In this document: one piece after another, positions 44,441 to 52,868 of the stretch
Position numbering within the stretch: position 1 is the first letter of the stretch
How the letters are laid out: each line of letters begins with the position of its first letter
Assembly: GCA_902779305.1 (NCBI GenBank)
Contig: CACZBD010000005.1
Location: 124,001 to 188,000 of the forward strand
Reading direction: 5' to 3'
Source: an uncultured Lachnospiraceae bacterium
GTDB taxonomy: Bacteria > Bacillota > Clostridia > Lachnospirales > Lachnospiraceae
Length of the DNA: 64,000 nucleotides
Notes under the pieces: generated by a model
Databases searched by the model: none
Seen by the model: only the letters and a program-made list of their open reading frames with translations
Told to the model about the DNA's origin: nothing
Made by a program: the position numbers and the translations under genes

Positions 44441-44471
44441 CTATAACTATATAACTATATCTATATCTATA
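44441..44471. repeat. AT-rich CTATAT-type tandem repeat between the two MetH genes
   Basis: Repeated CTATA/CTATAT units of 6 to 8 bp run from 44441 to 44471. They span the last codons of the MetH-activation gene and the start of the spacer before metH. Confidence 0.8.
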
Positions 44472-45174
44472 CCCGGCCGGGTGTCTGCTCCGGGAAACAA
44501 CAGCTTGCAGATCCGCTCTTTTTCTGTCTGCAGGCTTCCCGTCTTGCACAGGTTAAGCAAGTTGGTGTCTTTTGCCCTAAATCGGCATGCGCCGTTTCCC
44601 CATTAAGTCCGATCAGCCCAAGCATTGATTTTTGCGGCAAAAACAGGCCTCCGCTCGTATGTGTGATCCCAAGCTTCTTGTCCGCGCGGATCGCTTTTAA
44701 CAGCGGGATGTTGAGGGAAAGGTCCAGATCGCCGTAGCCGGGCGCAAACCGGAATGTGCGCTCTCCAAGTCCCAATTCTTCTTCAAAGGCATCCGTCCTG
44801 CCTTCCAGATAGGCGCTCGCCGCCGCATCCAGCACAACGCCGTGGCTCATGTTGCCGTTCATGATCCGCCTGATGTAGCGGTCATAGGAAACGCCGAGCG
44901 TGGTCGCCAGTACGCAGACCCGTTCGCAGGATGCAAACAGGTTCTTCAAGTCTTCCGATCTTAAGCGGACTCCCGCATCCGGGATCTCAGGAAATCCCTC
45001 TTTGTCAAAATCAAGGGCATAAACCTCATAACAGCCAAGAAAATGCGCTTCTTTTTCAAGTTCTTCAAAGCAGCTGTCAATTTCTTCGGATAAAGCAAAA
45101 GCCCCTTCCTGTTTCCGGTCGCCCAAGTAGGAAAGGGTCCTTTTTTGCATCAGTTTCCGGTCAATCTCACTCAT
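44467..45174 (-). CDS. Stand-alone methionine synthase activation-domain protein
   Basis: This 235-residue protein matches the MetH activation (SAM-binding) domain: AGVRLRSEDLKNLFASCERV, AAASAYLEGRTDAFEEEL, and the diagnostic RTFRFAPGYGDLDLSLNIP, followed by KLGITHTSGGLFLPQKSM. It supports reductive reactivation of cob(II)alamin in the MetH encoded next door. The C-terminus carries a Cys-rich tail, CLTCARREACRQKK with a further CC, which may bind a metal or cluster and is a Clostridia-type extension. AGGAAAGAAC precedes the ATG. It lies 11 nt after metF, so the three form one operon. Confidence 0.88.
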   Translation of the reverse strand: MSEIDRKLMQKRTLSYLGDRKQEGAFALSEEIDSCFEELEKEAHFLGCYEVYALDFDKEGFPEIPDAGVRLRSEDLKNLFASCERVCVLATTLGVSYDRYIRRIMNGNMSHGVVLDAAASAYLEGRTDAFEEELGLGERTFRFAPGYGDLDLSLNIPLLKAIRADKKLGITHTSGGLFLPQKSMLGLIGLNGETAHADLGQKTPTCLTCARREACRQKKSGSASCCFPEQTPGRV

Positions 45175-45185
45175 GTTCTTTCCTG

Positions 45186-46052
45186 TTAATGCAGGATGTT
45201 CTTCAGGCTGTCGCAGATCGTGCGCGCGATCCGCACATTGTTCATCGTATAGATGTGCACGCCGTCCGTCCCGTTGGCCAAAAGATCGATGATCTGGCTG
45301 ACACAGTAAGCCATGCCCGCATCAAAAAGCGCATCGGGATTGTCCTCAAAACGGCGGATGATCCGCTCATACCGCTCAGGCAGCGTTGCACCGCACAAAC
45401 CGACCATCCGTTTGATCTGTGCCCCGTTTGTCACCGGCATGATCCCCGGCGTTAACGGCACATTGATCCCCGCGATGGCGCAGTCTTCCATAAAACGATA
45501 GAATACTTCATTGTCAAAGAAAAGTTGCGAAAGCAGCACTTCTGCCCCGGCATCCACCTTTTTCTTCAGGTTTCTGATCTCCGACACACGGTCGGGAGAA
45601 TCCGGGTGGATCTCGGGGTAGCAGGCGCCGCTGATGCAGAAGTCGTATTTTTGCTTCAGATATGTGATCAGATCGCTCGCATGCGGAAAAACGCCTTTGG
45701 GCGCGGCATTCGGGTTCTCATCGCCGCGCAGCGCCATGATGTTTTCGATCCCGGCTTGGGCGATGGCATCCGCAAATGCATCGATCTCCGCCTGATCATA
45801 GCTCATGCCGGTCAAATGGACGACCGGTTCGATCCCGTAGCGTTCTTTGATCTTTTTGGCGATCTCAATGGTCTTATTGTTGTTCGAGCTTCCGCCCGCG
45901 CCGAAGGTCACACTGATAAAATCCGGTTTCAACTGTGCAAGGATCTCCAAAGTATCGTCGATCTTTTGCAGTTCCTCATCTTTTTTCGGCGGAAAGATCT
46001 CAAAGGAAACAACATTTTTTCCCTTATTTTTATATATCTGCGTCAGTTTCAA
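45186..46052 (-). CDS. metF: 5,10-methylenetetrahydrofolate reductase
   Basis: This 288-residue flavoprotein makes the methyl-THF used by MetH. Family motifs are VVSFEIFPPKKDEEL, FISVTFGAGGSSNNNKT, VHLTGMSYDQAEI, MALRGDENPN and ACYPEIHPDSPD. I place the start at a TTG at 46052, seven bases after GGAGG; the frame up to 46073 would begin inside the ribosome-binding region. The gene heads the met operon, behind a good promoter at 46144-46172. I see no S-box or other SAM riboswitch in the roughly 90-nt leader. Confidence 0.95.
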   Translation of the reverse strand: MKLTQIYKNKGKNVVSFEIFPPKKDEELQKIDDTLEILAQLKPDFISVTFGAGGSSNNNKTIEIAKKIKERYGIEPVVHLTGMSYDQAEIDAFADAIAQAGIENIMALRGDENPNAAPKGVFPHASDLITYLKQKYDFCISGACYPEIHPDSPDRVSEIRNLKKKVDAGAEVLLSQLFFDNEVFYRFMEDCAIAGINVPLTPGIMPVTNGAQIKRMVGLCGATLPERYERIIRRFEDNPDALFDAGMAYCVSQIIDLLANGTDGVHIYTMNNVRIARTICDSLKNILH

Positions 46053-46143
46053 GATCACACCTCCCCGGTGCATGCAGCTGTATTTTCAAGCAGTTTCGCT
46101 GGTTTCTGCCCTGATCTTTGAGCCTTAAGGCTTCACGTAGCCT

Positions 46144-46172
46144 ATAGTACCAAAAAACAGGAAACTTCACAA
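46144..46172 (-). promoter_or_regulatory. Promoter of the metF-metH operon
   Basis: TTGTGA (46167-46172) and TACTAT (46144-46149) are separated by 17 bp on the minus strand. The leader is about 90 nt and holds no recognisable riboswitch. Confidence 0.6.
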
Positions 46173-46211
46173 GTAAAACCGCTTGCAGCCATCATGCACC
46201 GGAGAGGGTTA

Positions 46212-48314
46212 TCAGTACGTTTCTCCGTACGGGAGCAGGAAATAGGCGATCCGCTCGTTGCCGTTTCCGTCCGTATAAGCGACCTCCAGGTCGACATGCG
46301 TAACGGTGGGATGCAGAACGCTGTTATTGTAGGAAAGGTTGGAAGGTACCATGATCGCGCACAGGCGCTCGATCTCGGCGGCATTTTCTTCCTTTGTATA
46401 AGTCGCGGCGCAGCCGTCATCATAGGAAAACGTTGCCGCAACCTTGCTTTCCATGACCTCTTCCGAGGATCTGGCATAATCATAGACCTTGATCTGGCGG
46501 ATCTCTTCCGGCGTCAGCCGTTTTGAAAAGGTCTGCACATCGATCCCGACAGATTTCAGATAACGGACGGTGTTTTCGTCACTTTCGTAGATGTAATATC
46601 CGCTCATGACATCCATGTAGTCCTCAAAATCCGTGGAAGAAAGCCTCAGAATGGGATATGCTGCAAGGTCTGAAAGCTTCCTGGCAGCCAGATCCTTCTC
46701 ATAGGCTGCGATCAGATCATTCACATTGATCATCGTGCCGTCAAAAGCCAGACTGTCCTCCCAGTTCCTTGCTTCGATCGCATCGATCCTGCCGTCCGCA
46801 CTCAGTTTTCCGGCCTGATAAATGAAGTTCTTGTACGGCTCGGACTCATAAACCGCCGCCGCGTCGCTTAAGACGCTGTCGGCTTCCGCGTTGTAGGTAC
46901 GATAGACCTCCCGTCCCGACTTTAAGCGGTAGCGGATCACATAGTTCATTTTTTCCTTAGCGTCATAATCCGGGCTGCCGTACATCTGTGACTGCCTTCT
47001 CTTGATCGCGGAACGCTCCGGATTTAAGTCCGCAATGCCGGCTTTTGCAAGATTCAGCACCGTACCCGGATCCGTAAACAGATCTTCCTTTAAGATCTCA
47101 TCATAATCCCCGTATTGCAGTTCACCGTCTTCTCCCGTTTCAAAGTGCGGAACCTCATTTTCCACAGATCCTAAGCGGATGCTCACGGAAGCGACCTGCT
47201 CCCGGTTTGGAAGATACCGGTCATAGCCGAACAGATCATACTGGAAGGAAACCGATACAAAGCCCGCGATCAGAAGACAGATCATAAGCTGTACGGGATG
47301 TCTTAAAATCCCTGCAAATTCCTGTTCAAAGATCAGTTCCAACACCACATGTGCCAAAAGCCCCGATATCACAAATGCCGTCCAGTACCATGCCGTCGGC
47401 AGGGAAGTCAGTATGAAGGAAACAAAGAGTCCGCCGGCCAGGGCTGCAAGGATCACAAGCGGGATACGGATAATGTGCTTGGATATCCCGTGGCAGAGTG
47501 ATTTTCCGACACTTTCCGATGGACGCTTGCGGTATAAAAACATGCCAAGTACGAAAAACAGCACGAGTTCCAACGCGATCAGAACGAGTCTTAACGCAAG
47601 TCTGTCATTTTCACTGTTGATAAACACGATGGCCAGCGGGTTCAGCAGCATATGCCAGATGCTCTCACTTTCTGCCGATCCGAAATAATAAGTCTGAAAA
47701 CAGGATGAACGGTAGGACTGCAGGAGCAAAGTCACAAAAAATGTAAAGCACAGCAGCGTTCCGGTGCCAAGCACGCCGACGATCAGTGTTCCGGTCAGCA
47801 TGATGGCGATAATGGCGATATTATAGGCCATGAAAAAGGTCATGATGCTCTGCAGCGTTGCAAAAAGCAGGGCTTTTACGGTGATCACCGCCACGCATCC
47901 GCGGATCGCAAGCACCGCAAAAGAAAGGATGGCTGCCAAAAGCTGCAGGACAACCGTTGGAAGCGCGCCTGAAAGATAACGGATCGCAAACAGCTTTCCC
48001 CTGCGAACCGGCAGGCTGTGATAAAGGTCCACCGCGGATTTCATATAGACGAAGGAAAAGCAGAAAAATGCGGTCAGGATCCCGAGTCCGATAGCCACAA
48101 AGCCGTAAAAGCCGTATCCGCTGCCCAAAAACATCGCAACATCCGCAGTCAGCGCACCGGGATCATAGTAATAATTCAGACGGAACGTATCGATCGTCAT
48201 CAGCAGGATCACAGGCATCGAAAAGATCAGCGCCATCGCCCAGCCGATATACATCCAGATTCTGGATCTGATCTCATTTTTGAAGAAATTATTCCATGAT
48301 GTTTTTGATGTCAT
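46212..48314 (-). CDS. ABC transporter membrane protein (YtrC/D-like)
   Basis: This 700-residue membrane protein has about ten helices. An N-terminal block of six (about 20-300) includes the ABC-2-like MKSAVDLYHSLPVRRGKLFAIRYLSG. Two or three further helices (to about 385) are followed by a 300-residue extracytoplasmic domain without a recognised fold. Large permeases of this kind occur in YtrABCDEF-type exporter operons that respond to cell-wall-active antibiotics. The ATG at 48314 has GGAGGTGG upstream, overlaps the end of the ATPase gene by 26 bp and is preferred over the frame to 48335. It forms an operon with GntR regulator and ATPase. Confidence 0.85.
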   Translation of the reverse strand: MTSKTSWNNFFKNEIRSRIWMYIGWAMALIFSMPVILLMTIDTFRLNYYYDPGALTADVAMFLGSGYGFYGFVAIGLGILTAFFCFSFVYMKSAVDLYHSLPVRRGKLFAIRYLSGALPTVVLQLLAAILSFAVLAIRGCVAVITVKALLFATLQSIMTFFMAYNIAIIAIMLTGTLIVGVLGTGTLLCFTFFVTLLLQSYRSSCFQTYYFGSAESESIWHMLLNPLAIVFINSENDRLALRLVLIALELVLFFVLGMFLYRKRPSESVGKSLCHGISKHIIRIPLVILAALAGGLFVSFILTSLPTAWYWTAFVISGLLAHVVLELIFEQEFAGILRHPVQLMICLLIAGFVSVSFQYDLFGYDRYLPNREQVASVSIRLGSVENEVPHFETGEDGELQYGDYDEILKEDLFTDPGTVLNLAKAGIADLNPERSAIKRRQSQMYGSPDYDAKEKMNYVIRYRLKSGREVYRTYNAEADSVLSDAAAVYESEPYKNFIYQAGKLSADGRIDAIEARNWEDSLAFDGTMINVNDLIAAYEKDLAARKLSDLAAYPILRLSSTDFEDYMDVMSGYYIYESDENTVRYLKSVGIDVQTFSKRLTPEEIRQIKVYDYARSSEEVMESKVAATFSYDDGCAATYTKEENAAEIERLCAIMVPSNLSYNNSVLHPTVTHVDLEVAYTDGNGNERIAYFLLPYGETY

Positions 48315-49191
48315 ATCCGACCACCTCCGTCTCACTGATAAAGATCTCTTCTAAGGAAAGCGGCAGGATCTCCGAAAAGATCATATCCATGTCTTCCACT
48401 TTCCCGGACAGTTCTTCAAGAGAACCCCGGACCGTAAACGTATAAAGCGATCCCCTCTGCTCTGTCGTAAGGACCTGAAGCCCTTCCGTAAACTGTTCGC
48501 GCTGCGCATCATCCCGGAAAACGCACTGGATCTTATGGATGTTCAGTTTCATGTCATCCATATCCTTGGAAAACAGGATGCCGCCCGCATGCAGCAGTCC
48601 GACATGATCGCAGATATCCTCGAGTTCCCGCAGGTTATGCGATGCGATAACGGGTGTCATGTTTCTATCTGCCATGTCTGCGGCAAACAGGCGCTTTACC
48701 GCCTGACGTACCACGGGGTCGAGCCCGTCAAAGGTCTCGTCGCACAGCAGGTACTTGGTCCCGGCACATACGCCGAGGATCACGGACAGCTGTTTCTTCA
48801 TGCCTTTGGAAAAAGTCATGATCCTGCGTGTTGTCGAAAGATTGAACTTACTCATCAGTTCATAAAAACGGTCGTTATCGAATCCCTCATAGATCCCGGC
48901 ATAGAATCTGCGCATCTGTTCCGGTGTCGCAGACGGGAAGAAATGCTGCTCATCCGAGATGTAGAAGATGTTCCTCTTGACTGCCTCATTCTCATATACG
49001 TTCTCTCCGTCAATCAGGATCTCTCCGGAATCCGGTTTAATAACGCCCGATATCATACGCAACAGGGTGCTTTTTCCTGCACCGTTCGTACCGACCAGAC
49101 CGAAAACCGTTCCCTCTTCCATATTTGCGGTGATCTCCTTCACCGCCTCGATCCTGTCAAAATGTTTACTGACATTTCTGATCTCTATCAT
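48289..49191 (-). CDS. ABC transporter ATP-binding protein
   Basis: This 300-residue ATPase has Walker A VGTNGAGKSTLLRM, the Q-loop region, signature FSKGMKKQLSV (an MKKQ variant of LSGGQ usual in YtrB/BcrA-type exporters), Walker B KYLLCDETFDGLDP and the switch His in ASHNLRE. It pairs with the membrane protein next door to form a drug or lipid exporter at the cytoplasmic membrane. Its start overlaps the GntR gene stop by four bases (ATGA), and its end overlaps the permease start. Regulation is therefore by the GntR repressor on the shared promoter. Confidence 0.94.
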   Translation of the reverse strand: MIEIRNVSKHFDRIEAVKEITANMEEGTVFGLVGTNGAGKSTLLRMISGVIKPDSGEILIDGENVYENEAVKRNIFYISDEQHFFPSATPEQMRRFYAGIYEGFDNDRFYELMSKFNLSTTRRIMTFSKGMKKQLSVILGVCAGTKYLLCDETFDGLDPVVRQAVKRLFAADMADRNMTPVIASHNLRELEDICDHVGLLHAGGILFSKDMDDMKLNIHKIQCVFRDDAQREQFTEGLQVLTTEQRGSLYTFTVRGSLEELSGKVEDMDMIFSEILPLSLEEIFISETEVVGYDIKNIME

Positions 49192-49574
49192 AGATGCTCA
49201 CTTCCCTTCCTCATAAGTTCCACTTCCTCATCGACCGCCTTGCGGATCTTCTCAGGTTCCACACCGATGAGCATAAGATCCCGGACGCTCCCCTTCAGTT
49301 TTGTCACCAATTCCTCTGACGCATCCATTACCCACCGGTCTTTTGCGCTGACAAAATTGCCTCTGCCCTTGACCGTGTAGATCAGGCCCTGCCGTTCCAG
49401 TTCCTGATAGGCCTTCTGGATCGTGTTCGGATTGATGGAAAGATCGATGGCCAGATTTCTGACGGACGGGATCTTGTCGTCACTCTTTAAGATCCCTTTG
49501 ACGATCAGCTGCCTGAACCGTTCCACAACCTGTTCGTAGATCGGACGCTTGTCCTGATAATTGATCTGAATCAT
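49188..49574 (-). CDS. GntR-family repressor, YtrA type
   Basis: This 128-residue regulator has a winged HTH (about 8-75: RPIYEQVVERFRQLIVKGIL, IPSVRNLAIDLSINPNTIQKAYQELERQGLI) and only a short helical C-terminal tail (about 80-128), which is the YtrA subfamily layout with no ligand-binding domain. YtrA members repress their own operon and are relieved under cell-envelope stress. The promoter and an inverted-repeat operator lie just upstream (49641-49694). It is the first gene of the GntR-ATPase-permease operon and has a usable GGAAAG ribosome-binding site. Confidence 0.92.
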   Translation of the reverse strand: MIQINYQDKRPIYEQVVERFRQLIVKGILKSDDKIPSVRNLAIDLSINPNTIQKAYQELERQGLIYTVKGRGNFVSAKDRWVMDASEELVTKLKGSVRDLMLIGVEPEKIRKAVDEEVELMRKGSEHL

Positions 49575-49640
49575 GGACTTTCCTTTCCATGCGCCCCTGT
49601 CTTACTTAATAATATCATTGAGGACGCATTTTTGTTATGT

Positions 49641-49663
49641 GTGTACTATCACAACTAATACAC
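49641..49663. promoter_or_regulatory. Putative YtrA-type operator of the GntR-ABC operon
   Basis: Inverted repeat arms GTGTACTA and TAATACAC (7 of 8 paired) are separated by 7 bp. The element covers the expected transcription start of the promoter at 49666-49694, the usual site for autorepression by YtrA-like proteins. Confidence 0.6.
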
Positions 49664-49665
49664 TT

Positions 49666-49694
49666 AATATACATGTTTCAAAATAATTTGTCAA
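49666..49694 (-). promoter_or_regulatory. Strong promoter of the GntR-ABC operon
   Basis: A perfect TTGACA (49689-49694) and TATATT (49666-49671) are separated by 17 bp on the minus strand. Confidence 0.85.
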
Positions 49695-49713
49695 CACTAA
49701 ATATATTTTATTA

Positions 49714-49743
49714 TTTACAACGTAACACTATATATGGTATATT
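49714..49743 (+). promoter_or_regulatory. Promoter of the nucleobase permease gene
   Basis: TTTACA (49714-49719) and TATATT (49738-49743) are separated by 18 bp. It is divergent from the GntR promoter, and the leader to the permease start is about 70 nt. Confidence 0.55.
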
Positions 49744-49753
49744 TCTGTTTGAG

Positions 49754-49780
49754 AAAAAATAGCCTCAACTATTTTTTTTT
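49754..49780 (+). terminator. Terminator-like hairpin in the permease leader (possible attenuator)
   Basis: Stem AAAAAATAG/CTATTTTTT (49754-49762 and 49769-49777) with loop CCTCAA runs into further T residues. It lies between the permease promoter and its start codon. No gene upstream on this strand needs termination, so attenuation is the natural reading. No PyrR-binding loop or purine riboswitch was recognised. Confidence 0.55.
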
Positions 49781-49821
49781 GCCCAAATACACTATCAAAC
49801 ATGCTTTGGATTGGAGGACTT

Positions 49822-51135
49822 ATGAAACTAATTTATCAGGTTAACGACAAACCGAAGTTCGGGCAGGTCCTTGTATTTGCCCTGCAGCAATTGCTGGCGA
49901 TCCTTGCCGCAACGATCGCGGTTCCCGCGATCATCGGCAACGACATGTCCCCTTCGGCCGCGCTCTTCGGCGCAGGATGCGGTACCATCATCTATCTCTT
50001 GTTTACAAAATTTAAGAGCCCCGTATTCTTAGGCTCTTCCTTCGCGTTCATCGGTTCCATGTTTGCGGCCTTCGGCGGCGCAGCTTCCATGGAAGCCGGC
50101 TACATGGGCCTGATCCTCGGCGCGCTCTTTGCAGGACTTGTCTATGTTGTGATCGCGCTGATCGTTAAAGTCGCAGGCGTTGCATGGATCAACAAGCTGA
50201 TGCCCGCAGTCGTCATCGGTCCTACCGTAGCGATCATCGGTCTTTCCCTTGCAGGAAACGCCATCGGCGATCTGACCAATTCCGGCGGAAGCGTTCCGAC
50301 TTCCCCTTATGTCTGCATCATCTGCGGTCTGGTCACTCTGTTCGTCACGATGATCTGTTCCGTATTCGGCAAGAAGATGATGAAGATGATCCCGTTCATC
50401 ATCGGGATCTGCTGTGGCTACATCGTGGCTGCGATCTTCACGCTGATCGGCAGTTCCACAGGGAATGAAGCACTGATGGTCATTGATTTTTCCAAATTCC
50501 AGCAGATGCAGTTCATTCCGGATTTCACCTTCGTCACTGCTTTCAAAGGTGTTTCCGATATCAATGCCGCTTATGTGGGCACTGTTGCAGCTGCTTATAT
50601 CCCGGTTGCGTTCGTGGTATTTGCAGAGCACATCGCCGACCACAAGAACCTGTCCTCCATCATTGAAAAGGATCTGCTCGAAGAGCCCGGTCTGCACCGC
50701 ACACTGCTCGGTGACGGCGTCGGTTCCATCGTCGGCGCATTCTTCGGCGGCTGCCCGAACACCACATACGGTGAATCCGTCGGTTGTGTGGCGATCTCCG
50801 GAAATGCTTCCATCGTAACGATCATGGCAACCGCGGTCCTTGCGATCGTCGCTTCCTTTGTGGCACCTTTCGTTACTTTCCTTTCCACGATCCCGTCCTG
50901 TGTCATGGGCGGTGTCTGCGTGGCGCTCTACGGCTTCATCGCCGTATCCGGTCTGAAGATGATCCAGGGTGTTGACCTGAACAAGAACAAAAACCTGTTC
51001 GTGGTATCCGTGATCCTGATCGCCGGGATCGGCGGCATGGTTCTGAACTTCGGTTCCGTGACCATCACTTCCGTAGCCTGCGCACTGATCTTAGGGATCA
51101 TCACCAACCTGATCTTCAAGGATGCGAAGGAATAA
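49822..51135 (+). CDS. uraA: Uracil/xanthine permease (NCS2 family)
   Basis: This 437-residue protein has about 14 membrane segments and the NCS2 pattern: FGQVLVFALQQLLAILAATIAVPAII, SPVFLGSSFAFIGSMFAA with the conserved Ser/Phe, VVIGPTVAIIGLSLAGNA, and the helix with VFAEHIADHKNLS, whose Glu binds the nucleobase. The end of the substrate region is GCPNTTYGESVG, matching uracil-type members. It imports nucleobases with protons. The ATG at 49822 has GGAGGACTT upstream; an ATG at 49801 has none. Expression may be attenuated by the leader hairpin. A bidirectional terminator follows. Confidence 0.93.
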   Translation: MKLIYQVNDKPKFGQVLVFALQQLLAILAATIAVPAIIGNDMSPSAALFGAGCGTIIYLLFTKFKSPVFLGSSFAFIGSMFAAFGGAASMEAGYMGLILGALFAGLVYVVIALIVKVAGVAWINKLMPAVVIGPTVAIIGLSLAGNAIGDLTNSGGSVPTSPYVCIICGLVTLFVTMICSVFGKKMMKMIPFIIGICCGYIVAAIFTLIGSSTGNEALMVIDFSKFQQMQFIPDFTFVTAFKGVSDINAAYVGTVAAAYIPVAFVVFAEHIADHKNLSSIIEKDLLEEPGLHRTLLGDGVGSIVGAFFGGCPNTTYGESVGCVAISGNASIVTIMATAVLAIVASFVAPFVTFLSTIPSCVMGGVCVALYGFIAVSGLKMIQGVDLNKNKNLFVVSVILIAGIGGMVLNFGSVTITSVACALILGIITNLIFKDAKE

Positions 51136-51171
51136 ACGAGATCATTTGAGCAACTAAAGCATTTTAAACAT

Positions 51172-51206
51172 AAAAAGTCCGGACGGTTCATCCGCCCGGA
51201 CTTTTT
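51172..51206. terminator. Bidirectional terminator between the permease and the MATE gene
   Basis: A 15-bp stem with one mismatch (51172-51186 with 51192-51206) has loop TTCAT, with A5 and T5 runs at the ends. It can end both the rightward permease transcript and the leftward MATE transcript. Confidence 0.9.
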
Positions 51207-51316
51207 CCATGGTCTCATTCACGCTTCCTGTATAAAGCGGTATCGCCCCCTTTGCTTTCGGGTCAGCAGAGCTGACACCTCAAACAAGGCGGCAGATCGG
51301 TCGGTGCGATGCTGAA

Positions 51317-52693
51317 TCATGACTTCGTCATGATCGCACCTTCCTCGTACAGATCGTCTCTCGTGATGTTCTTGATCCACTTGCCCGAGAAATAGTTCTT
51401 CAGAACCCAGGGCCATTTCACGAATTCATCGGTGCATAAGATCACATATACCCACATGACCGGGAGTTTGAACACGAAGGCGCATAGGAAGCCTAAAGGC
51501 ACCGCATAACACCACATGTCGATGGTGTCGCAGATCATGCCGAACTTCGAATCGCCGCCCGCGCGGAAGACCCCGGCGATCAGCGTGGTATTGACGGCCG
51601 CGCCGAAAATATAATAGGTATTGATCAGCATCATATATTTCAGATAATGCATCGCCTGCTCCGTCAGGTGCGCAAAATGCAGGATCGCAGGGATCAGGGC
51701 AAAAATGATCAGTGAGCCGATCAGGGCCGAAACAAGCGTCATGACCATCAGCCGTTTTGCGGCGGTTTTTGCTTCGTCAAGCTTTCCCTCACCCATGATA
51801 TTCCCGAGAATGATCCCGGCAACATTGGCAACGGCGAAGCAGAATACCGAGCCGAAGTTCCGGACCACATTGACGAAGGAATAGGCCGCGACCGCGTCAT
51901 TTCCGAGATGCCCGATGATCGCGGAATACATCGTAAAGGCTACGCCCCAGCTGACGTCATTGATCAGGGCAGGCAGCGCCATGCTGAAAAAGTCATGCAG
52001 CAGCAGTTTATTGTTCTTAAAGATATAAGAAGGCTTGAGCTTCACGTTTTTGCTCTTTGCCGATACGATGAAGCATCCGACCAGCACGACCAGCCTTGAA
52101 AGCGTGGTTCCGAGCGCCACACCTGCCGCGCCGAGTTTCGGGGATCCGAACAGTCCGAAGATAAAGACTGCATTTAAGAAGATGTTGCAGACAAAGGCGA
52201 TCACATTTAAGACCGTACAGATCGTCACTCTCTCCACACTTCTTAAGGCTGCCATATAGACCTCAGTGATGCTCCAGCACAGATAACTGAAGGCGACAAT
52301 GCGCAGATAAGAACAGCCGATGTCCGTCAGCTGTGCATCATTCGTGAAGACCTTCATCAGAAGCTGTGGCGCAAAGAACGCAAACGCGGCAAAGATCGCG
52401 GAAACGGCCACGGAAAAGCGCAGCGCGATCCCCTGCACCAGATGAATGGCTTCAAGGTCCCCCTTCCCGCTGTACTGGCTCGCAAGCATCGTTACACCGG
52501 TACCGATGCCGTAATAGATCATGAACAGGACACTCGTGATGTTTGCGGCAAGCGATACCGCCGAGATCGAAGACTGTCCGACATAATTGAGCATCACAAC
52601 ATCTGTCGACGAGATCGTCGCCGACAGGATATTTTGCACCACGACCGGTAATGTCAGTTTGATCGCGCTTTTATAAAAATCCCTGCGTTCCAT
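51317..52693 (-). CDS. MATE-family efflux transporter
   Basis: This 458-residue protein has twelve membrane helices in two similar halves. The N-half starts KSAIKLTLPVVVQNILSATISSTDVVMLNYVGQSSISAVSLAAN, and the C-half starts DFFSMALPALINDVSWGVAFTMYSAIIGHLG, both typical MATE openings. These Na+ or H+ antiporters export cationic drugs or metabolites. The ATG at 52693 has GAGGGAATC upstream; the frame to 52783 runs into the promoter region. It has its own TATAAT box (52782-52787) and is divergent from the alpha/beta hydrolase gene across a short repeat. Confidence 0.92.
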   Translation of the reverse strand: MERRDFYKSAIKLTLPVVVQNILSATISSTDVVMLNYVGQSSISAVSLAANITSVLFMIYYGIGTGVTMLASQYSGKGDLEAIHLVQGIALRFSVAVSAIFAAFAFFAPQLLMKVFTNDAQLTDIGCSYLRIVAFSYLCWSITEVYMAALRSVERVTICTVLNVIAFVCNIFLNAVFIFGLFGSPKLGAAGVALGTTLSRLVVLVGCFIVSAKSKNVKLKPSYIFKNNKLLLHDFFSMALPALINDVSWGVAFTMYSAIIGHLGNDAVAAYSFVNVVRNFGSVFCFAVANVAGIILGNIMGEGKLDEAKTAAKRLMVMTLVSALIGSLIIFALIPAILHFAHLTEQAMHYLKYMMLINTYYIFGAAVNTTLIAGVFRAGGDSKFGMICDTIDMWCYAVPLGFLCAFVFKLPVMWVYVILCTDEFVKWPWVLKNYFSGKWIKNITRDDLYEEGAIMTKS

Positions 52694-52781
52694 TTTGATT
52701 CCCTCATATCGTTCTATTCGTCTTCCGGTCCGGCTGCATCCCCGGAAGTTTCCCGGGTGCTTGCCTGCACGGACCGATTCC

Positions 52782-52812
52782 ATTATACTAAACTTTAGAA
52801 ATATCTGATCAA
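52782..52812 (-). promoter_or_regulatory. Probable promoter of the MATE gene
   Basis: TATAAT (52782-52787) is perfect. TTGATC lies 19 bp upstream (52807-52812), a longer spacing than optimal. Confidence 0.5.
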
Positions 52813-52840
52813 CGTTATCGAAAACACCGTTATCAAAAAC
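52811..52840. repeat. 15-bp tandem duplication between MATE and hydrolase genes
   Basis: AACGTTATCGAAAAC is followed directly by ACCGTTATCAAAAAC (13 of 15 matching). It lies between the divergent genes and could be a repeated regulator site. Confidence 0.75.
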
Positions 52841-52868
52841 TATATCATATCAAGATCAGGAGGCCACC

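Noticed and set aside
44467..44580. The Cys-rich tail of the MetH-activation protein as a separate ferredoxin-like gene
   Set aside because: It is in frame with the activation domain, and there is no start signal before it.
46053..46150. A SAM (S-box) riboswitch expected before metF
   Set aside because: The leader is only about 90 nt, and I could not find the conserved S-box core or a terminator/antiterminator pair.
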